NCBI GenBank assembly: GCA_022747635.1
Contig: JAKTNV010000164.1
Span: 62,001-126,000, forward strand
Direction of reading: 5' to 3'
From: Hetaerina americana
Taxonomy: Eukaryota; Arthropoda; Insecta; Odonata; Calopterygidae
Length of the DNA stretch: 64,000 nt
Shown piece after piece: positions 49,528 through 62,940 of this stretch. Under the pieces are notes generated by a model, which saw only the letters and a program-made list of their open reading frames with translations, was not told the DNA's origin and did no database searches. Each line of letters starts with the position of its first letter. Position 1 is the stretch's first letter. Position numbers and translations under genes: made by a program.

Positions 49528-51018
49528 ATGGACCTCCTTACCGTACAGAATGTGTGTCTAGTGACAATAGGACTGTTAAGTGGAGCAAACACCTCTGGTC
49601 TAATTTTCGTCCCGAAAGGACAATTGTACTTCATAGTGAGTGAATGGATAGTGAACATAGACCTTCACATACCTCAGCTAACAGCTGCAGTGGACATAGT
49701 TAAATGACAGAACACCCAATTCCATGAGATTAATTTAAAATTAACAGCACAACCAAACGCGAGCATGTTTTTTCACTTCGCTAACATCTCTTTTCTAATA
49801 TGATTTGCTATATCTAACAAAGTGTACGGTTCAACTTAAACAATTTGGAAAGGCAATTAGAAATGTTAATTGGAGCCACCGAAGCAACTCGTAAGGGCAG
49901 AGGATTGTTTGACGTGGTCGGTTACGGACTGCATTACTTTACAGGCACGGCGACCGACCATCAGATACAAACATTAGATAAGAAAATAGAAGGGTTATCC
50001 ATTCGCACCGAGCATGCCCTAAATGCGCGATATACATTTCTGTCAAACGCATCCAATACACTTAAAAGACATGATTTCTTCGACAGGGAAAGCCCTAGAA
50101 CTCATGCAAAAAAAATATATAGAAAAGAGTATCAAAGCATATACTGAGACTATAGCTTCAATAAAATACGCTTTTAAAGTCTTCAGCTACAGCCATACCG
50201 CTTTTATTGCCCTCACTCGCCACATCGCTGAACTGCAACATGAGATAGACCTTGTCAAGGCTAAAGTGCGACTCGCCGAGGCTGGGAAGTCCATACCTTC
50301 CCTACTCCCTCCCAGCCAGTTCCAGGGTATCCTGAAAAGTATTTCCGGAGCGCTGCTGCCCGATTGGTCGCTCCCCCGCGATCTGGACCACAAAATCGCG
50401 ATCATGTACGACATTGCTAGCGTGAGAGTGATCCGGCGGATGGGCGACATCAAATTACTCATAATACTGCCGTTGACGCAAAAGGGAATGAGTTTCAAGG
50501 TGTTGCGAGCGCTACCTTTCCCGACCACCGATGGTGGGAATAAATCTGTCCTCATACAGCCTGACTCGCCTTATCTGGCCGTCTCAACGGAACAGAGCAA
50601 CTTTGTACTCTTACCCTACGACTACTCACAGCAATGTAGAACTGAAAGCATGATCTTGTGTCCTCAGGCTTACCCAATACTAACTCCCAACTCCCGCTCC
50701 TGTAACATTGCCGTTTTTCTCCGGAAAACAAAACTCATAAAGCAGAACTGCCAGATAGGATTAGCTCAGTCTCCATTTGCAATGTTTATAAAGGGCGAAA
50801 CGCCTTGAAAGTGGCGCTTTAGCCTCAGTAGCGTCACCGAATTAACTATCGACTGCCCTCAAAAATACTCCAAGTTATCCATCAGTAAGCAAAGCACCCT
50901 AACTCTTGCATCTGGGTGTTCGACCAGCGATGGAGTAAATTACATACCCGCCTTAACTGAATCCCAAAGTGTAAGAACTTCCTTGCAAACAAATATTTCC
51001 ACTGCCAATGATAAATGA
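49528..51018 (+). pseudogene. env: env relic (insect errantivirus, baculovirus F-like)
   Basis: A signal-peptide-like start (MDLLTVQNVCLVTIGLLSGA) precedes LIFVPKGQLYFIVSEW, the common opening of errantivirus Env surface subunits. The frame stops at 49705. Past two further breaks, 49845-50147 has a basic cleavage-like RKGRG followed by GLFDVVGYGLHYFTGTAT, resembling the fusion-peptide region. From 50023 the next frame gives a long helical domain and then PYLAVSTEQSNFVLLPYDYS, with cysteines typical of the ectodomain. TGA at 50806-50808 interrupts, and related sequence continues to 51018. No transmembrane segment follows. As it stands the gene cannot make an envelope protein. Confidence 0.8.
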
Positions 51019-52595
51019 AAGTGTTATTGATGACCGATACCTGAACCTGGCAAGTAACGACGCCAACCTTGAGCACTTCTTAAAGTCGATCGCAAAACAT
51101 AATACTCATGACGTACCCACCGTATTCCTGTCCGATATAGAAAGAAACGTTAATTCCCTGTCCCCCCTGGGTTTGGACATAAAGCGCGCTCATTATGTAG
51201 GAATCTCGTCTTTTGTGGTGCTCTTGAGCTCTACCGGATACGCTGCAAAATGCTTTTCCTGTGGGTGCGCGGGCCACATAGCTCGCGATTGTCGCTCTAA
51301 AACTCGAGCTTGTTTTAACTGCGGAGCAAGGAGACATATTTCCATTAATTGGAAGTTGGCCACCTTCCAATTAATTTACCAGAGCTCTCAAACCGAATGG
51401 CCACGGGAAACGGGATGACCCCGACCAGCGGGTTGGGGAAGACCTCATCCTATCCATCACTCCAGTGAAAGGAATGACGATTAGCGTGCAAATTATAGGA
51501 AAATTACGTCACTTCCTTCTAGACACAGGCGCGGCGGTCACGATACTTCACGAAAGAGTGTTCCTTTTAGATACATTAGGAATAGCCCCGTACGACCGCG
51601 CGTGAGTGAGAAGCGCCTCAGGTCATGTATTGATTACGAACGGTCAGAGTCGCGTACCTTTCTGCATAGACAATCGTGTTTACCCTCATGATGCTTTAGT
51701 AATAAATCTAGGGGACACACTCAATGAAGGCATATTTGGCTTGGATTTTATGAAAAAGTATCGTAGCTAGATTTATTTTGAGAACAAGACCATTAAATTT
51801 GAACCTGACCACATGATGTCTTTAGAATCTGTTTGCAGTAAAGGTGAGGAAGAAGATTTCATTTCGTGCGAGAATCCCCCATTAGTACCCTGCGAAGAGG
51901 TCGACACAGTGCAACACTGTTTCATAAACTGAATGACTCGTGGAGAATAGCGATGGGACGGGTTCAAGGAGTTCCCATTAGTCCGGCTACTTTTACGATG
52001 AGGAAAATGTGCTATAGAAAGTTGACCCTTCGAAGATTGAACCAAATTTTATAATATGTGCGCCCAAAAATATGCGGAAATTCATTTTGACTCGTTGCCA
52101 GAATAATCCCCTATCAGGAATCATCGCGGAATCAAGAAAATGGTGAAAATCGTCCAGCGACACTTCAGCTGGAAAGGCTGTTATTCGGACACCCTCCAGT
52201 ACGTTCAGCATTGCATCGAATGCCAAAAGAGCAAATTACGCGTGAATAATATTCCATTACAGCCACTGGTTGAAGCCGCCTACCCAATTTAGAAATTAGT
52301 TTTGAATATTGTTGGACCACTACCCCTATCCCTCCGAGTTAACCGATGTCATTTAACTCGCCAAGATTATTTCACAAGATATCATGAAGCCTTTACGATT
52401 CCAGATCAATCGGCCAAAACAGTAGCAGGATTTTTTTTTTCGAGCACATAATTTGCCGTCACGGTGTGCTTAAATTTTTACTGGCAGACAGAGATGCAAA
52501 CTTCACTTCGGAACTAATGAAAAACGTTTGCAGGGAACTGAAAATAAAATCTATCTTCACTTTTCTCCATATATCCCCGCCTCAAATGGTCGTCT
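51008..52595 (+). pseudogene. gag-protease-integrase remnants of another gypsy element
   Basis: 51008-51418: gag C-terminus with two knuckles, CFSCGCAGHIARDC intact and CFNCGARRHISIN lacking its last Cys. Then a protease: HFLLDTGAAVTIL (D-T-G kept), VRSASGHVLITNGQ and EGIFGLDFMKKY, with a stop inside at ~51603. RT and RNase H are absent. Integrase sequence resumes near 52075 (RKFILTRCQNNPLSGI), with HCIECQKSKLRVN, NIVGPLPLSLR and IPASNGRLGHA in changing frames. It directly follows the env relic with no LTR between, so a recombination or deletion joined the two elements. Confidence 0.78.
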
Positions 52596-52597
52596 AG

Positions 52598-54923
52598 GGC
52601 ATGCATAATTACGACACTTCTCTCTCCTACTGACAATAAAACCCCTATTATTATCATAACCAATGACCTTATACCAGCCCTTCTTCAACTTGTAAATGGT
52701 GCCTAATTTAAAAATAAACAACCACTTCCTTAAAACTCTATTAGTGAATAAATTATATAAAAAACAAAAAACAAAAGCTGGAAAAACCACTACAACAAAA
52801 AGGCGAACCATTCATAAGCTCCTATTTATCAAAAATATCGCAATTCACTCGCCGCCTTTCCCTACCCACTTCCATCATCACCCCAACTCCTCCGATATCC
52901 TGGATGTAGTTCTATTATCCGCAGATATCGCATTCCAAATCCTTAACCTTGATAACTCAGCCTCGGACCTCTGCCCCATATTTTACTGCGTTCCTACCCT
53001 CCTTCATACAACCAGAACCAACTAGAAGAGTTAACTGGAAACTATTTAAAGAAAACTGCTTGGCCATTTACCTTGTCCCATCTCCTGCTAGCACTCCAGA
53101 CAGCATAGAGAAAGCTGCTCAAGATTTTACAAGCACCTTAACCAAAATCATTCATCGCTCTTGCTACCCTCCTTCTCCGGCCTCCATCGCTGGTGCCACA
53201 CTACCTCCGGATATTTTGCACTTGATTTCACTTAGAAACAAGGCCAGAGCCCTCTGGCAACGCACTAATCTCCGCCAAGATAAAATCGGCTTCTGTGCAC
53301 TTTGAAACCTTGTAACATCCAAAACTAGAAAACATTGGGAAAAAACTTGGCATGAGAAAATAAGTTCACTCTCACATAAGGATAATTCGGTATGGACCCT
53401 AGCCCACTGTCCGCAAAGGAAAAAGGTACCCACCCCGCCAATACCACATAATGGGAGAGCACTATACGATGACAGCGACAAAGCAAATACCTCTGCCGAC
53501 TCCTTCGAATGCATTTTTAAAAACAATAATACATCCTTGTTGGATTCAGAAGCGTTAATCAGTGTCTATGGCCTGTCACTTGGCCCATTCCACATATTCC
53601 TGGAAATTACTCCTCAAGGACTTTACTACATTATGTCCCACTCCAAAACAAAGTCATCACCGCGACCCGATCAAATCTCCTACCTTCACCTGAAAAACCT
53701 TCCTAAATCTTTTATCAAACACCTACTCTCTATCCTCAATGCCTGTCTTTCCCAATCGTACTCCCCAAGGGCATTGAAAACAGCTAAGATAATACTCCTT
53801 CCAACACCCGATAAAAATTCTTTTGATATCCTGAACTATAGACCCAGTGGCCTGCTCCCCTGCATGGGCAAACTTCTAGAAAAATGCATCTTAAACAGGC
53901 TACAAGAAGAAATCTCGGCCCTAGACTTGATCAGACCTGAGCAAACTGGCTTCCGCCGTCGCCATTCCATGACTCAGCAAATAACAAGATTGGTTGAACT
54001 GATCACTTTCGGCTTCCACATCCACAAGCACACCTAAGTAGTCTTCCTTGATCTCCAAAGAGCTTTTGACAAGTTCTGGCGAACTGGTTTAATACATAAA
54101 CTGCTTAAAACAGACATATCAGTATACCTAATTAAGACCATCCCCTCCTTTCTTTCAAACCGCACATTCTTTTTTGCCCTTACCCATGCCAAATCAACTA
54201 CCCGGTCCATATCCGCAGGCTTTCCTCAAGGATCAATTTTGTCACTCGTCCTATTCAACCTCTACATTAAAGACCTCCCCTCCGACCCAAAAGCTACCGC
54301 TATGAGGATGACTCAGCTAGAGCGTCAACTTTCTTTGACCCAAATCATGCCGCAAAAAATGTCCAAGAACAACTTAAGAGCATAGCAGAGTGGATGACCA
54401 ATTGGAAACTAACCATTAACACCACAAAATGCGTAAATGTAAACTACGCCAGAAAATGGAAGAATCCTCACATCACTCCTATCCACTATGGCAGGGAAAT
54501 AATCCCCCAGGCATCATCGGCTAAATTTCTTGGTGTACAAATGGACAGTAAACTCACTTGTCAAGCACACACTCAATATGCACTCAACAAGGCCAATTCA
54601 GCCGCTTTCTTATCCTATTCCCCTCATAAAACGCACCAGTCCCCTCCGTCTTTTCACCAAGGTAATGTTATTTAAATCTCTGATACCACCTATCTGAAGG
54701 CTACCCAGCCTGGTGTTCAATAGCCGCAACCAAATTGAAGAAAATGACACGCTTCCAAAATAATACTCTACGAACCCTTGCCTACGACGCCTGGTTGGTA
54801 AGAAACTCAGATATTCACACTGATCTAAAAATACCGGACCTTCCAACATATCTAAGCGACCTAGCCACGTCATTTCAACAAGCAATAGGAAATACTGGCA
54901 ACCCATTATTAGAACCTTTATGA
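52598..54923 (+). pseudogene. Jockey-type LINE ORF2 relic, longer copy
   Basis: Starts GCATAATTACGA like the copy at 32588. Endonuclease end and linker (53040-53520), then RT: FPKSFIKHLLSILNACL-like, YRPSGLLPCMGKLLEKCI, QTGFRRRHSMTQQITRLVE, a stop after HIHKHT, VVFLDLQRAFDKFW (motif A), GFPQGSILSLVLFNLY (B); motif C is lost by deletion near 54300. The C-terminus (SSAKFLGVQMDSKLTCQAHT; FQNNTLRTLAYDAWLVRNSD) matches the intact ORF2 in order. Many stops and frame changes. Confidence 0.83.
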
Positions 54924-55600
54924 GATTACCCTGATAATCCCCATATCAGATACAATTGTGCTAAAGCAAGCATAAATGGGCAGTCATAATCTCCAAATAT
55001 AATACTGTCACAAACTGCAATAAAATATACTCACTAGCTTAACTTTGCCCATAAACCACTTATATCCTACGACCATTGATCAGCATAGCTGGATATTGGT
55101 ATAACAAGCACCTAACGGCACAGTCCATAAGCATCGATTGGTCGGTCGGTAGCAGGACCCCCATTCTTCTTTCGCATCAACAACGACCAAGGAAAAAACG
55201 TGGAAAAAGTGAAAGAAATTGTTTACGATTTAATCAGCATAATCAAAATATTCAGAGAGAAAACGATTGAAGATGTATGGCATGTCGCAATTGGCTCATT
55301 CTAATTAAATTATTTTTATATAGAATGTTTTGTGTATTAAAAGCGAGAGAAACGGCAACATTTCTTCATAATTTTCGAGTTTTTAATTACAAACACAGCG
55401 GCAAATGAAAGTTGCTCAGGATCAGTCACACGCAAATGAAGTCATCGACGATTTATAATTATTAATTCATGTTGAAAAACAGGATGACGAAACAACATGG
55501 GGATTAAAATGATATGACGTGGAAACAGAAGGCATGATTTATGAATTCTTTTAACCATATTTTTAAAACACACGAAAATCTCCTCCTGTTCATAAAATCA
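54924..55600. other. AT-rich non-coding stretch
   Basis: No supported gene or repeat. May hold the 3' end of the LINE relic. Confidence 0.45.
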
Positions 55601-55611
55601 CATGTCTGTTC

Positions 55612-55752
55612 TTAGCGGCTGTGACATGCTTGGAAATGGCACCTCGCTTCTTTTCCATTCTTTTTGCTTGTTCCATCCCTTTTGGCACAACAAACTGCAC
55701 ACATCCTACAAAGCTTTTCCTTCTTCTCTGTAGGTGGAATATACCTGGGAAA
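55612..55752 (-). pseudogene. Probable piggyBac-type transposase C-terminal relic
   Basis: Frame reads FPRYIPPTEKKEKLCRMCAV then CCAKRDGTSKKNGKEARCHF and QACHSR*. The pattern of a basic/proline lead into CxxC...C...CHxxxC resembles the zinc-binding tail of piggyBac-like transposases. Only ~47 codons and no catalytic domain, so this is tentative. Confidence 0.4.
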
Positions 55753-56683
55753 TTGTAACTTACATAGAGGATCAAGGATTTGGTTCTACTGAAGGCCTTC
55801 CCCCCTCACATGTTATATCATATGCAATGTACCCCTCAGTTACATCTTCAACTACTTTGATATATTTTCTACGCTTAGATTGATACTCCAGTCATTTCAA
55901 GCAGAGTTTATCATCAGAACAAATTAAAAGACAACTATCTCAGCAGCTGGTAATCTTGTCGTGAATGTAATTAGGTGTTTTCCAGAATTTAAAAGGGATA
56001 TGTTTCATAAAAGATATCACAAGTCCATTCTTTCCATGTGTGGCGTAAATAGGAAGAAGTTCAAATACACATAAATAACCTTAAAATAGACAATGAGACA
56101 GTTCACCTCAAAGAGGAGATGTATTCTTCCAAACAGTGCAATACAACTTTTGGCTACGGTAGATCCTTTAATGTCACCCATTAATTCACAATGCAATCAA
56201 ATAATTTGTGCGTTCTGAATCTGAGAATGAATACTATATAGCCTTAATGAACGTGTATTGTGTATTTCTGAAGGTAAGCACAGTATGCTCAAAGGCATTA
56301 GCGATAAGTGAAATTTAAAATGTGACAGAACAATCTAATACATTACTTGAGAATTAAGTTTGTTTGGTTTGAACATTTGGTGACGACGTCACCATGGCAA
56401 TAGTAACAAAGAAGTGAAGAACGAAAGGTGTCAAATTGGAGTTCGGATCCAGTCTTATTTCATTAATGAAATACAGTATGCTCTTAAGAGTTATTTGCTC
56501 TTAATATATTCGTTTATAATGTAAAAATAGTAAAACAATGTTGTTTGAGAAAATATTTGATTTTAAAATTATTTCTATTCGGTTCAAATCATTAGAAGTC
56601 AGATTAATTAATATTTTAAACAACAGAGCTCATTATACTTGAACGAAATTCTAGATGGTAACTTTGCAAAAATTAATATCTAT

Positions 56684-57312
56684 TGTCGCAAGTATGCGAC
56701 ATGGTACTCCTTCCCTGGCTCCTCCGAATGTCCCACGTGACCAAAGACAATGTTTCAAAAGTATTCCTCCCCTGAATCCTAAATTGGGTATAAAAGCCCT
56801 GGTCGCCGGGCAAAAAGCAGTCTGTTGGTTATCTGGCGGTGACCGGTAGGGCACGATGCTTCGGCTATGTTGCGCTTGTTGCGACAGTGTGTCCTATTCC
56901 TGACTAAACTTCGGACGAGGGCTCTGCCAAGGTTACGTTCGTTTGACCTCGTCCACCCTGCAATACTCCCTTCCTTTCCGACGGACGAGGGCTCCACCTA
57001 GGTTATGCGTGTCGTGACCGCGTCCACCCTGCCATACTCCCTTCTTTTCCGACGGAAGAGGGCTCTGCCTAAGTTATGTGTTTCGTGACCGCGTCCACCC
57101 TGCATTTACCCCGTCCCAGGTAATTTTCTGCCATTTTAATTCTGTCCGTACTCGCGTTGGTTTACCGAGGGTCTAGCCATCCATAATTTGCTTATACTTA
57201 TGTAAATGGTGCATTATGACTGATGTTGGGTAATATACGGCTGCTTTGGTAATACTCGGTGTACCTTCCCCGATACACTTTGTGTCGCACCATAGAAACC
57301 CCTCTTGCGACA
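56684..57312 (+). repeat. LTR of gypsy-like element, copy B
   Basis: 629 bp, TGTCGCAAG...CTTGCGACA. TATA box kept (56790 region), initiator changed to TCTGTT, tandem 71-bp units present, and a ~10-bp deletion relative to copy A near 57263. Confidence 0.85.
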
Positions 57313-57656
57313 TATTGGTGTCAGGTGAGGGGTTGCACGGTTGGACTAGTGATTTATTCAGTGTATGCGACAGTGTCTCATAGATTATCATGTGCCCGTG
57401 TACCTCTTTAAATCGGAAGTTCCGTATTTTCTCGGACAGGTGGGATATGCTAATCTGTGCTGACCTAACGAATTATTATTTTAAGACACGTGCTATAACC
57501 TCATTGCGATTCTCTGCGCGCAACTAAACTAAGGGTCACTTCATCAGGAACCATCAATTAGCCCATTCAGCGCCCACCATGGGTATCGGATACACTCGGA
57601 GTATGAAAAAATAAATTAATTAAGCGCAGTGAAATTTTAATGTAATTAGCATTGGG

Positions 57657-58543
57657 TTGAATTTCGCGATGGATGGCCTTAACCCTCATAGACTGGGGAA
57701 CCCTAACCCTTTTCTCGATTATCAAGAAACCGCAAATGGATTGAAATTCGGCACTGCACTCAACTTCACACCTTTGGTTAATGTCTTAGAACAGCCGGGA
57801 AGTAGCGCGAGTCCGCAAAATGGCTGCGGAGAAGCAGCGCTAACCGCCGCTATTGGCAGCCAGATTCATTTATTTCCAACGTTTAGCGGGGAAGATGAGA
57901 TTGGGGTTGGCAAATTTTTGGAAAGCGTTCGTATTGTAAGTCATCTTAGTAGTTGGAATGAAGCACAAACCTTAGGAGTCGCTCAACTTCGGCTTGGAGG
58001 AACCGCCGCGGATTTTGTCTCTGCAAGTCATCACATATTAGGTTCATACGCGGACTTTTCCATTAATCTCAAAAGGAGATTTTCACTAAAGGCATCTCCA
58101 ATCATGTTAGAAAAAATATTTAACACTTGCGTACAAAAACCGCTGGAGAGCGTCGCAGAATTTCCAACCAGATTGCGCCATGTCGCCCGTAGGCTACGCG
58201 AGTCATGGGGCGAGATTGATTCAGAAACAGCGAAGAATTCAAGGTAGACTTCTTGTGCAATTTTTAATTGGGCTGAAGGAAGAGATTGGTAGGTTTGTGT
58301 TGGCTCGTAATCCAACAAACTTGATTGAGACAGAAGGGTTCGCAAGAAACAGGATGGACAATAGTAGTTAATAATTTTAGGAAAGATAACAATTTTCTAG
58401 TGGAAACGAGAGCAGCCGTTACCATCATTGATAGTAAAAAATTTCCTTTTGGCCAATTAAGGAATTCTGATTACAATTCTCGGGTGCGAAGCGCGTCAGG
58501 TCATCCCTTGCCAATCATCGGAGAGAGTTCGTGCAATTTTTGA
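57657..58543 (+). pseudogene. gypsy-like gag and protease relic, copy B
   Basis: The 196-aa gag frame differs from copy A at three residues noticed by eye (Ser-Pro, Asp-Glu, Tyr-Phe). It stops at the same place, and the same dead protease motif (E-T-R for D-T-G) follows. Shared breaks show the degeneration is older than the duplication. Confidence 0.82.
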
Positions 58544-58628
58544 TTGATCATAAATTATATCCCCATGACAACTTAGTAGTGGATTTTGGGGAAACGAACT
58601 ATGACGGTCTTCTAGGCCTTGATTTTAA

Positions 58629-58924
58629 GAATTCCAAAGAAACTGCGGGAGATGCCGCAACAGTAACTTTTAACGGAGTCATCCGCTAATGTGCATTTCA
58701 GTGCAACAATTTCAGAGTGTAAAAATCATTCGCCTTGACTGGGATTCGAACCCAGATCCCTCAATATCCGGTCGAGTGCTGTTGTTCCCTTAAAAGCCCC
58801 AAAATTTCAGAGTTTAAGAGGACGCCTCGGTAGCTTAAGTGGCTAAGGCACTCAACCGGATATTGCGGGATCTGGGTTTGAATCCCAGTCAAGGCGAATG
58901 ATTTTAACACTCTGAAATTGTTGC
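58629..58924. mobile_element. tRNA-related fold-back insertion, copy B
   Basis: Same insertion point and flanking CCTTGATTTTA repeats as in copy A; tRNA-like unit at 58824-58896. One D-arm change (AAGC to AGGC) still allows pairing through a wobble. Confidence 0.63.
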
Positions 58925-58933
58925 CTTGATTTT

Positions 58934-59959
58934 ATGGTTTGTTACGGGAAAAGTATATCGTTCAATAAACGGCAAATAAGAATGGGTGAGGGACACGAGA
59001 CAGACCTTAAATCTGATGGCGTAACATCGCAGATGAACGAGCCCATAGGCGCCCATGAAATTGGAGTTTCCAAAGAGGTCAAGGCGTTTGATTCTTTCAT
59101 TTATGGTATAATTAATGGCAATGATTCGCAAATGGCCACGTATAATTTAGCATCCCTTGAGGAAAAAACGATAAGCGACACTAAAAACCAAAGTGCTTTT
59201 CCGGCAGAGATAATGAAATGTAACTCGCGAATGAACGGCAGTATGGAGGGAATTTGTTTTCAAGTAACGACGGAGGAATCGACAGAAGGGAATAAGGATA
59301 ACGGATCTCTAAATAAGGATTCACAGAAATTAGCAGAGGTGGCGAAGGCCGAAAGAGTCATAGAGAGATTGCCACCCGCCACGCAAGCAAGCTGCACCGC
59401 TAGGGACGAAGTTAACGGCGATGTCTTCGAGGTTTCCACCGACTCCCGGTTTGGAATAAAGAAGTCGGGTGATGATTGTGTTTTTTCGCCAGTAAGAGAG
59501 GATAGATTTGTTGTCCCCTTGTGCGATGGCAAAGTTCGCGAAACTCAGACCGGCGCTAGTAATGGGATTGGCCGATCGAGCAAAATTGTATCAGAGGAAT
59601 CTATTAGAGTAGCGCCGTTTATCCGTTGTGTTGTCGAAGATAAGAGTGAGATGGTTGAATGCAAAGAAGTGCGAGTCATTGGCAGCGAGAGAGATTTATT
59701 TATTCTTTCGAGAATTGCTTCGGTGTCACCTGAAGGCAATGTCCCCATATTACTTTGTAACATTCGTAGCAGCGAACAAAAGGTAAAAAGGGGCTATGTA
59801 GTTGAGGTGGCGCCATTCCAGGAGGAAGTTCAGGCACCCCTCACTAACTGGGTAGACGCTGAGGACGAAAACTTCTGGCCAGATCCTTCCGCGCGTAGGG
59901 GCACGTGTCCACTCTCTAAACATCATTCTTTAGGGATGCCGAGACGAAGAGGCAGTTAA
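58934..59959 (+). pseudogene. gypsy-like protease-RT linker segment, open in copy B
   Basis: 341 codons without a stop. Contains SRIASVSPEGNVPILLCNIR and long acidic/Ser-Thr-rich stretches. It is a pol fragment (protease linker upstream, RT missing), so despite being open it has no known independent function. Comparison with copy A shows where A broke: a stop at 3309 and an insertion near 3723. Confidence 0.65.
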
Positions 59960-60551
59960 TCCGCGTCCGAGAGTTAGGCCCTGATCGCGTGAAGAGGGTG
60001 GGACCGGCGCAATAAGAACGCACTGCGTCAATCGCTCGAATCAGTGAGAGTGCCCGGCTTGGATAGTATGTCACCCCATCCCTTTTCGAGGCACTACCCT
60101 CTCGGCGGTAGATGGAGTTGAAATCTCCGCCCAATATGGCCCTCCCCAAGAAAGAATACTGGTAGGGGAGAAGGAGTTCATTAAAATATGTTTCGCGCTC
60201 TGCCCTCGCGCGCTCACCGGAGGGAGCGTAAAGGTTCGTGATATGGATACCATTCACGATAGCGAACGTTTTTCGGCCTGAAGCGTGGCGGCGAACACGA
60301 GAGAACGGAATGCCATTTCGGACTAGGGTGGTGGTGCAAGAATGACTTTCGGCGAAATTGCCGAAAGCCTGAAAGATGTTTGTATCCCGGAGTATGTCCT
60401 CTTTTACCTCTTGAAGGAGGATTACATCAGCCCTGAGATCGCGGAGAAAACGTTGGACTGCACTTTTTAAAGCGCTATAAACACCAGCAATATTAAGCGA
60501 AATAATATTAATTGGTGGAATGAGAGGACAGCTTTGGGCACCGGACATCAC
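59916..60551 (-). pseudogene. LINE endonuclease domain relic, copy B
   Basis: 211-aa frame starting MMSGAQSCPLIPPINIISLN. Same motifs as copy A (LLQEVKED; ILGGDFNSIY). No RT follows. Confidence 0.75.
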
Positions 60552-60671
60552 GTACCAGAATCATAGTCTTGGCTTACGTCGCTTCGGTCCTCGCTCGAGC
60601 CCAAGCGACAAGAGCTTCGCCGCTTCCCGGGACGCTTCGTCCGACGTGCCGACGATCGAGGCCTCGAGTTG

Positions 60672-61500
60672 TCACTGCATACCTCCCCCTCGACCTCGTC
60701 CGAAGAAGAAGACCCAGCCGTGGTCTCTACGAAGAGCGGGTAACTCGGCAGCGTTCAACGGGGGGCCTTCTTTTAGGCAGCACAGCTGGTAACCGGCCCA
60801 ACCCAGGAGGTGGCCTCTTGGGGGGCCGGGAGTGGACTGGAGGTCATCTGCCGAAGGGGCTCCGTCGGGAGAAACCGGAGGAGATCGATCGAATTGGTCC
60901 ACCTCTAAGAGGACCCCTGGGAATATTGCCGACACCTTGGCTTTCCTCCACCATGGCCTTCTTGGTTGCAACGGGCGCAGGTGCGGCGCTGACCCTCGTA
61001 GATTGAATGATGGCCCGGTTGCCGCCAATGTGGAGGTACGACGGGATATTTCTTTCCACCGTCATCCGCACCACTGTCGTACCTGTCAGCACGCGCGCCA
61101 TTTTGTCGCCCTCCCACCTGTTCTCCCACGAGCGATGGATTTTTCCAAAACGTTGAAGCTCACTTGTTATATCTTCCAATGGGGTCTCCACGGGAAGACG
61201 AAGAACCCAGACATTACAAAGGCTACCGAAAGTCTAGTCAATGGTAATCGTCGTCCTTGGATCTTTAGGGATGAAAACGGTAGCTTTCGTGGGATAAAAT
61301 ATATAATCCTCTTCATAGTAGCTTCAGGTGCCAACTTCAAAAATACCAAATGGCGGTTATATCCAAATTAGATCGCCATAATCTCTTCCGGTGTGAGGCC
61401 CAGTGGTTCTAGTGTAAGGAGGTGGACCTCCAACGGAGCAGGGGCCTTCGCCTTATCGTCAATTTGCAAGGCGAGCGTGTCCACGTGATGTACGACCATT
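60672..61500 (-). pseudogene. LINE ORF1 relic with zinc knuckle, copy B
   Basis: MVVHHVDTLALQIDD start region, LTPEEIMAI then stop; SELQRFGKIHRSWENRW and CARCNQEGHGGGKPRC in other frames. Same breaks as copy A. Confidence 0.6.
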
Positions 61501-62035
61501 TTGAAACAAATCAAATTCAGGACGCCAGCCCGAAAAAATGGAGAGCGCACCGAAAGCACTCCAAGAAAGAAATAAACACTCGTGCGCACTCCCTCCCCGC
61601 TACACGCGACCGTTGGTAGCAAATAAAAATGAGCCTAAGCTCTACACCAAAAGTCAAGGCCAGTCTTGATCCAGTAAACAGAACGAAAGCACGGCCTTCC
61701 CGGCAGCAGAAGTCGAGAGTCAAACCGCACGCTTCTTGATGAACTAGGCGGTCAACCGCCGCTCGACACAAAACATGATCGGAACCTCGACTTCCGAGAG
61801 AGTCCGGCAGCGCCGCTCTCCGAATCCCGGCGGCCGAAGCCTCGGACGCCGGCGAAATTGAGACACTCGGTGAACACAGGCAGGGTTTTTTGAGGGTTTT
61901 AAAGGAACAAGATGTTGTGACGAAATACTGTACATACAATGCCACAGGTATTCGTAGTCGTGTGCGGGATGCGCCACACGGTTAAAGAGCCAACTTTTAA
62001 ACACTTATCTGTTTACACCTTGACAAATTCCAAAT

Positions 62036-62097
62036 AAACTGCGGGAGATGCCGGATGTGTCCGTTAAAAGTTACTGTTGCGGCATCTCCCGCAGTTT
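62036..62097. repeat. 18-bp-arm hairpin (copy B)
   Basis: AAACTGCGGGAGATGCCG at 62036-62053 pairs perfectly with 62080-62097; loop 26 bases. In copy A the outer part of the left arm is altered. Confidence 0.85.
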
Positions 62098-62542
62098 CTT
62101 TGTCTCGTTTCGACTTTCAAATCATAGCGTAAAAGCAGTGAGGCGACATATTTTGTCGTCGCGTTCATAGTTTTTTTGATATTTTGATCTTTCTCATCTT
62201 TGAAATTGATTTCAATCGCCTGGCTCTAATCTTCTGCATACTTACGGTAGATATAGTCAAAAGCATTCATGATTCAATGCATTCATTGGTCGTTACTATC
62301 AATTATTTACAGCATAAATGGAGACTAATTTTTTTGCAAAATATAATTGAAATGGGTTCTTAACCCCTTAACATTTTAATTTTATAAATAAATATTCACA
62401 TAACTTAAGACTGCTATTTTTTCATATTTATAATCACAGGTATGTGAAGCTATCTCTAAAATGACGATAAGTACAGATGAAATGGAAATTATAAAATAGA
62501 AAGGACCGATATATTATTCAACTAATAAAATATTCCTGTTGG

Positions 62543-62646
<104 letters not shown>

Positions 62647-62940
62647 CCTTCCCCGGACTACAATCTTGACGTGGTGGAATGGCTCGTGCGTTCCGATGAC
62701 CCCTAGAGCTGTGCTGTCGGGAGCAATAATAAAATCTCCTGGTAGGGTCACCAATGCCAGATAGGTCAAAGGTTTGAAGACAGACGAAAGGTAGTCCACG
62801 CAGCGTCTGTTCCTCAGTGAGGCGACTGCAATGGCGTCGGGCCCAAGTGGGGCGGCCAAGAAGTCATGGTGTCACGTTCAAAAAACTATTGAGGAAGGCA
62901 ACGGGAAACTACCTCAATTACCATTCAAAAGATTAACATT

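Larger units (their letters stand above)
38441..51018 (+). mobile_element. Errantivirus-like gypsy element with env, split by a LINE
   Basis: Gene order is gag (38668), protease (~39890), RT (40866), integrase (41671-42786), then a reversed LINE, integrase C-terminus (48301), an unassigned frame (48702) and env (49528-51018). No 3' LTR is found; env runs straight into gag-like sequence of another element. Every gene has at least one break or deletion. Confidence 0.85.
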
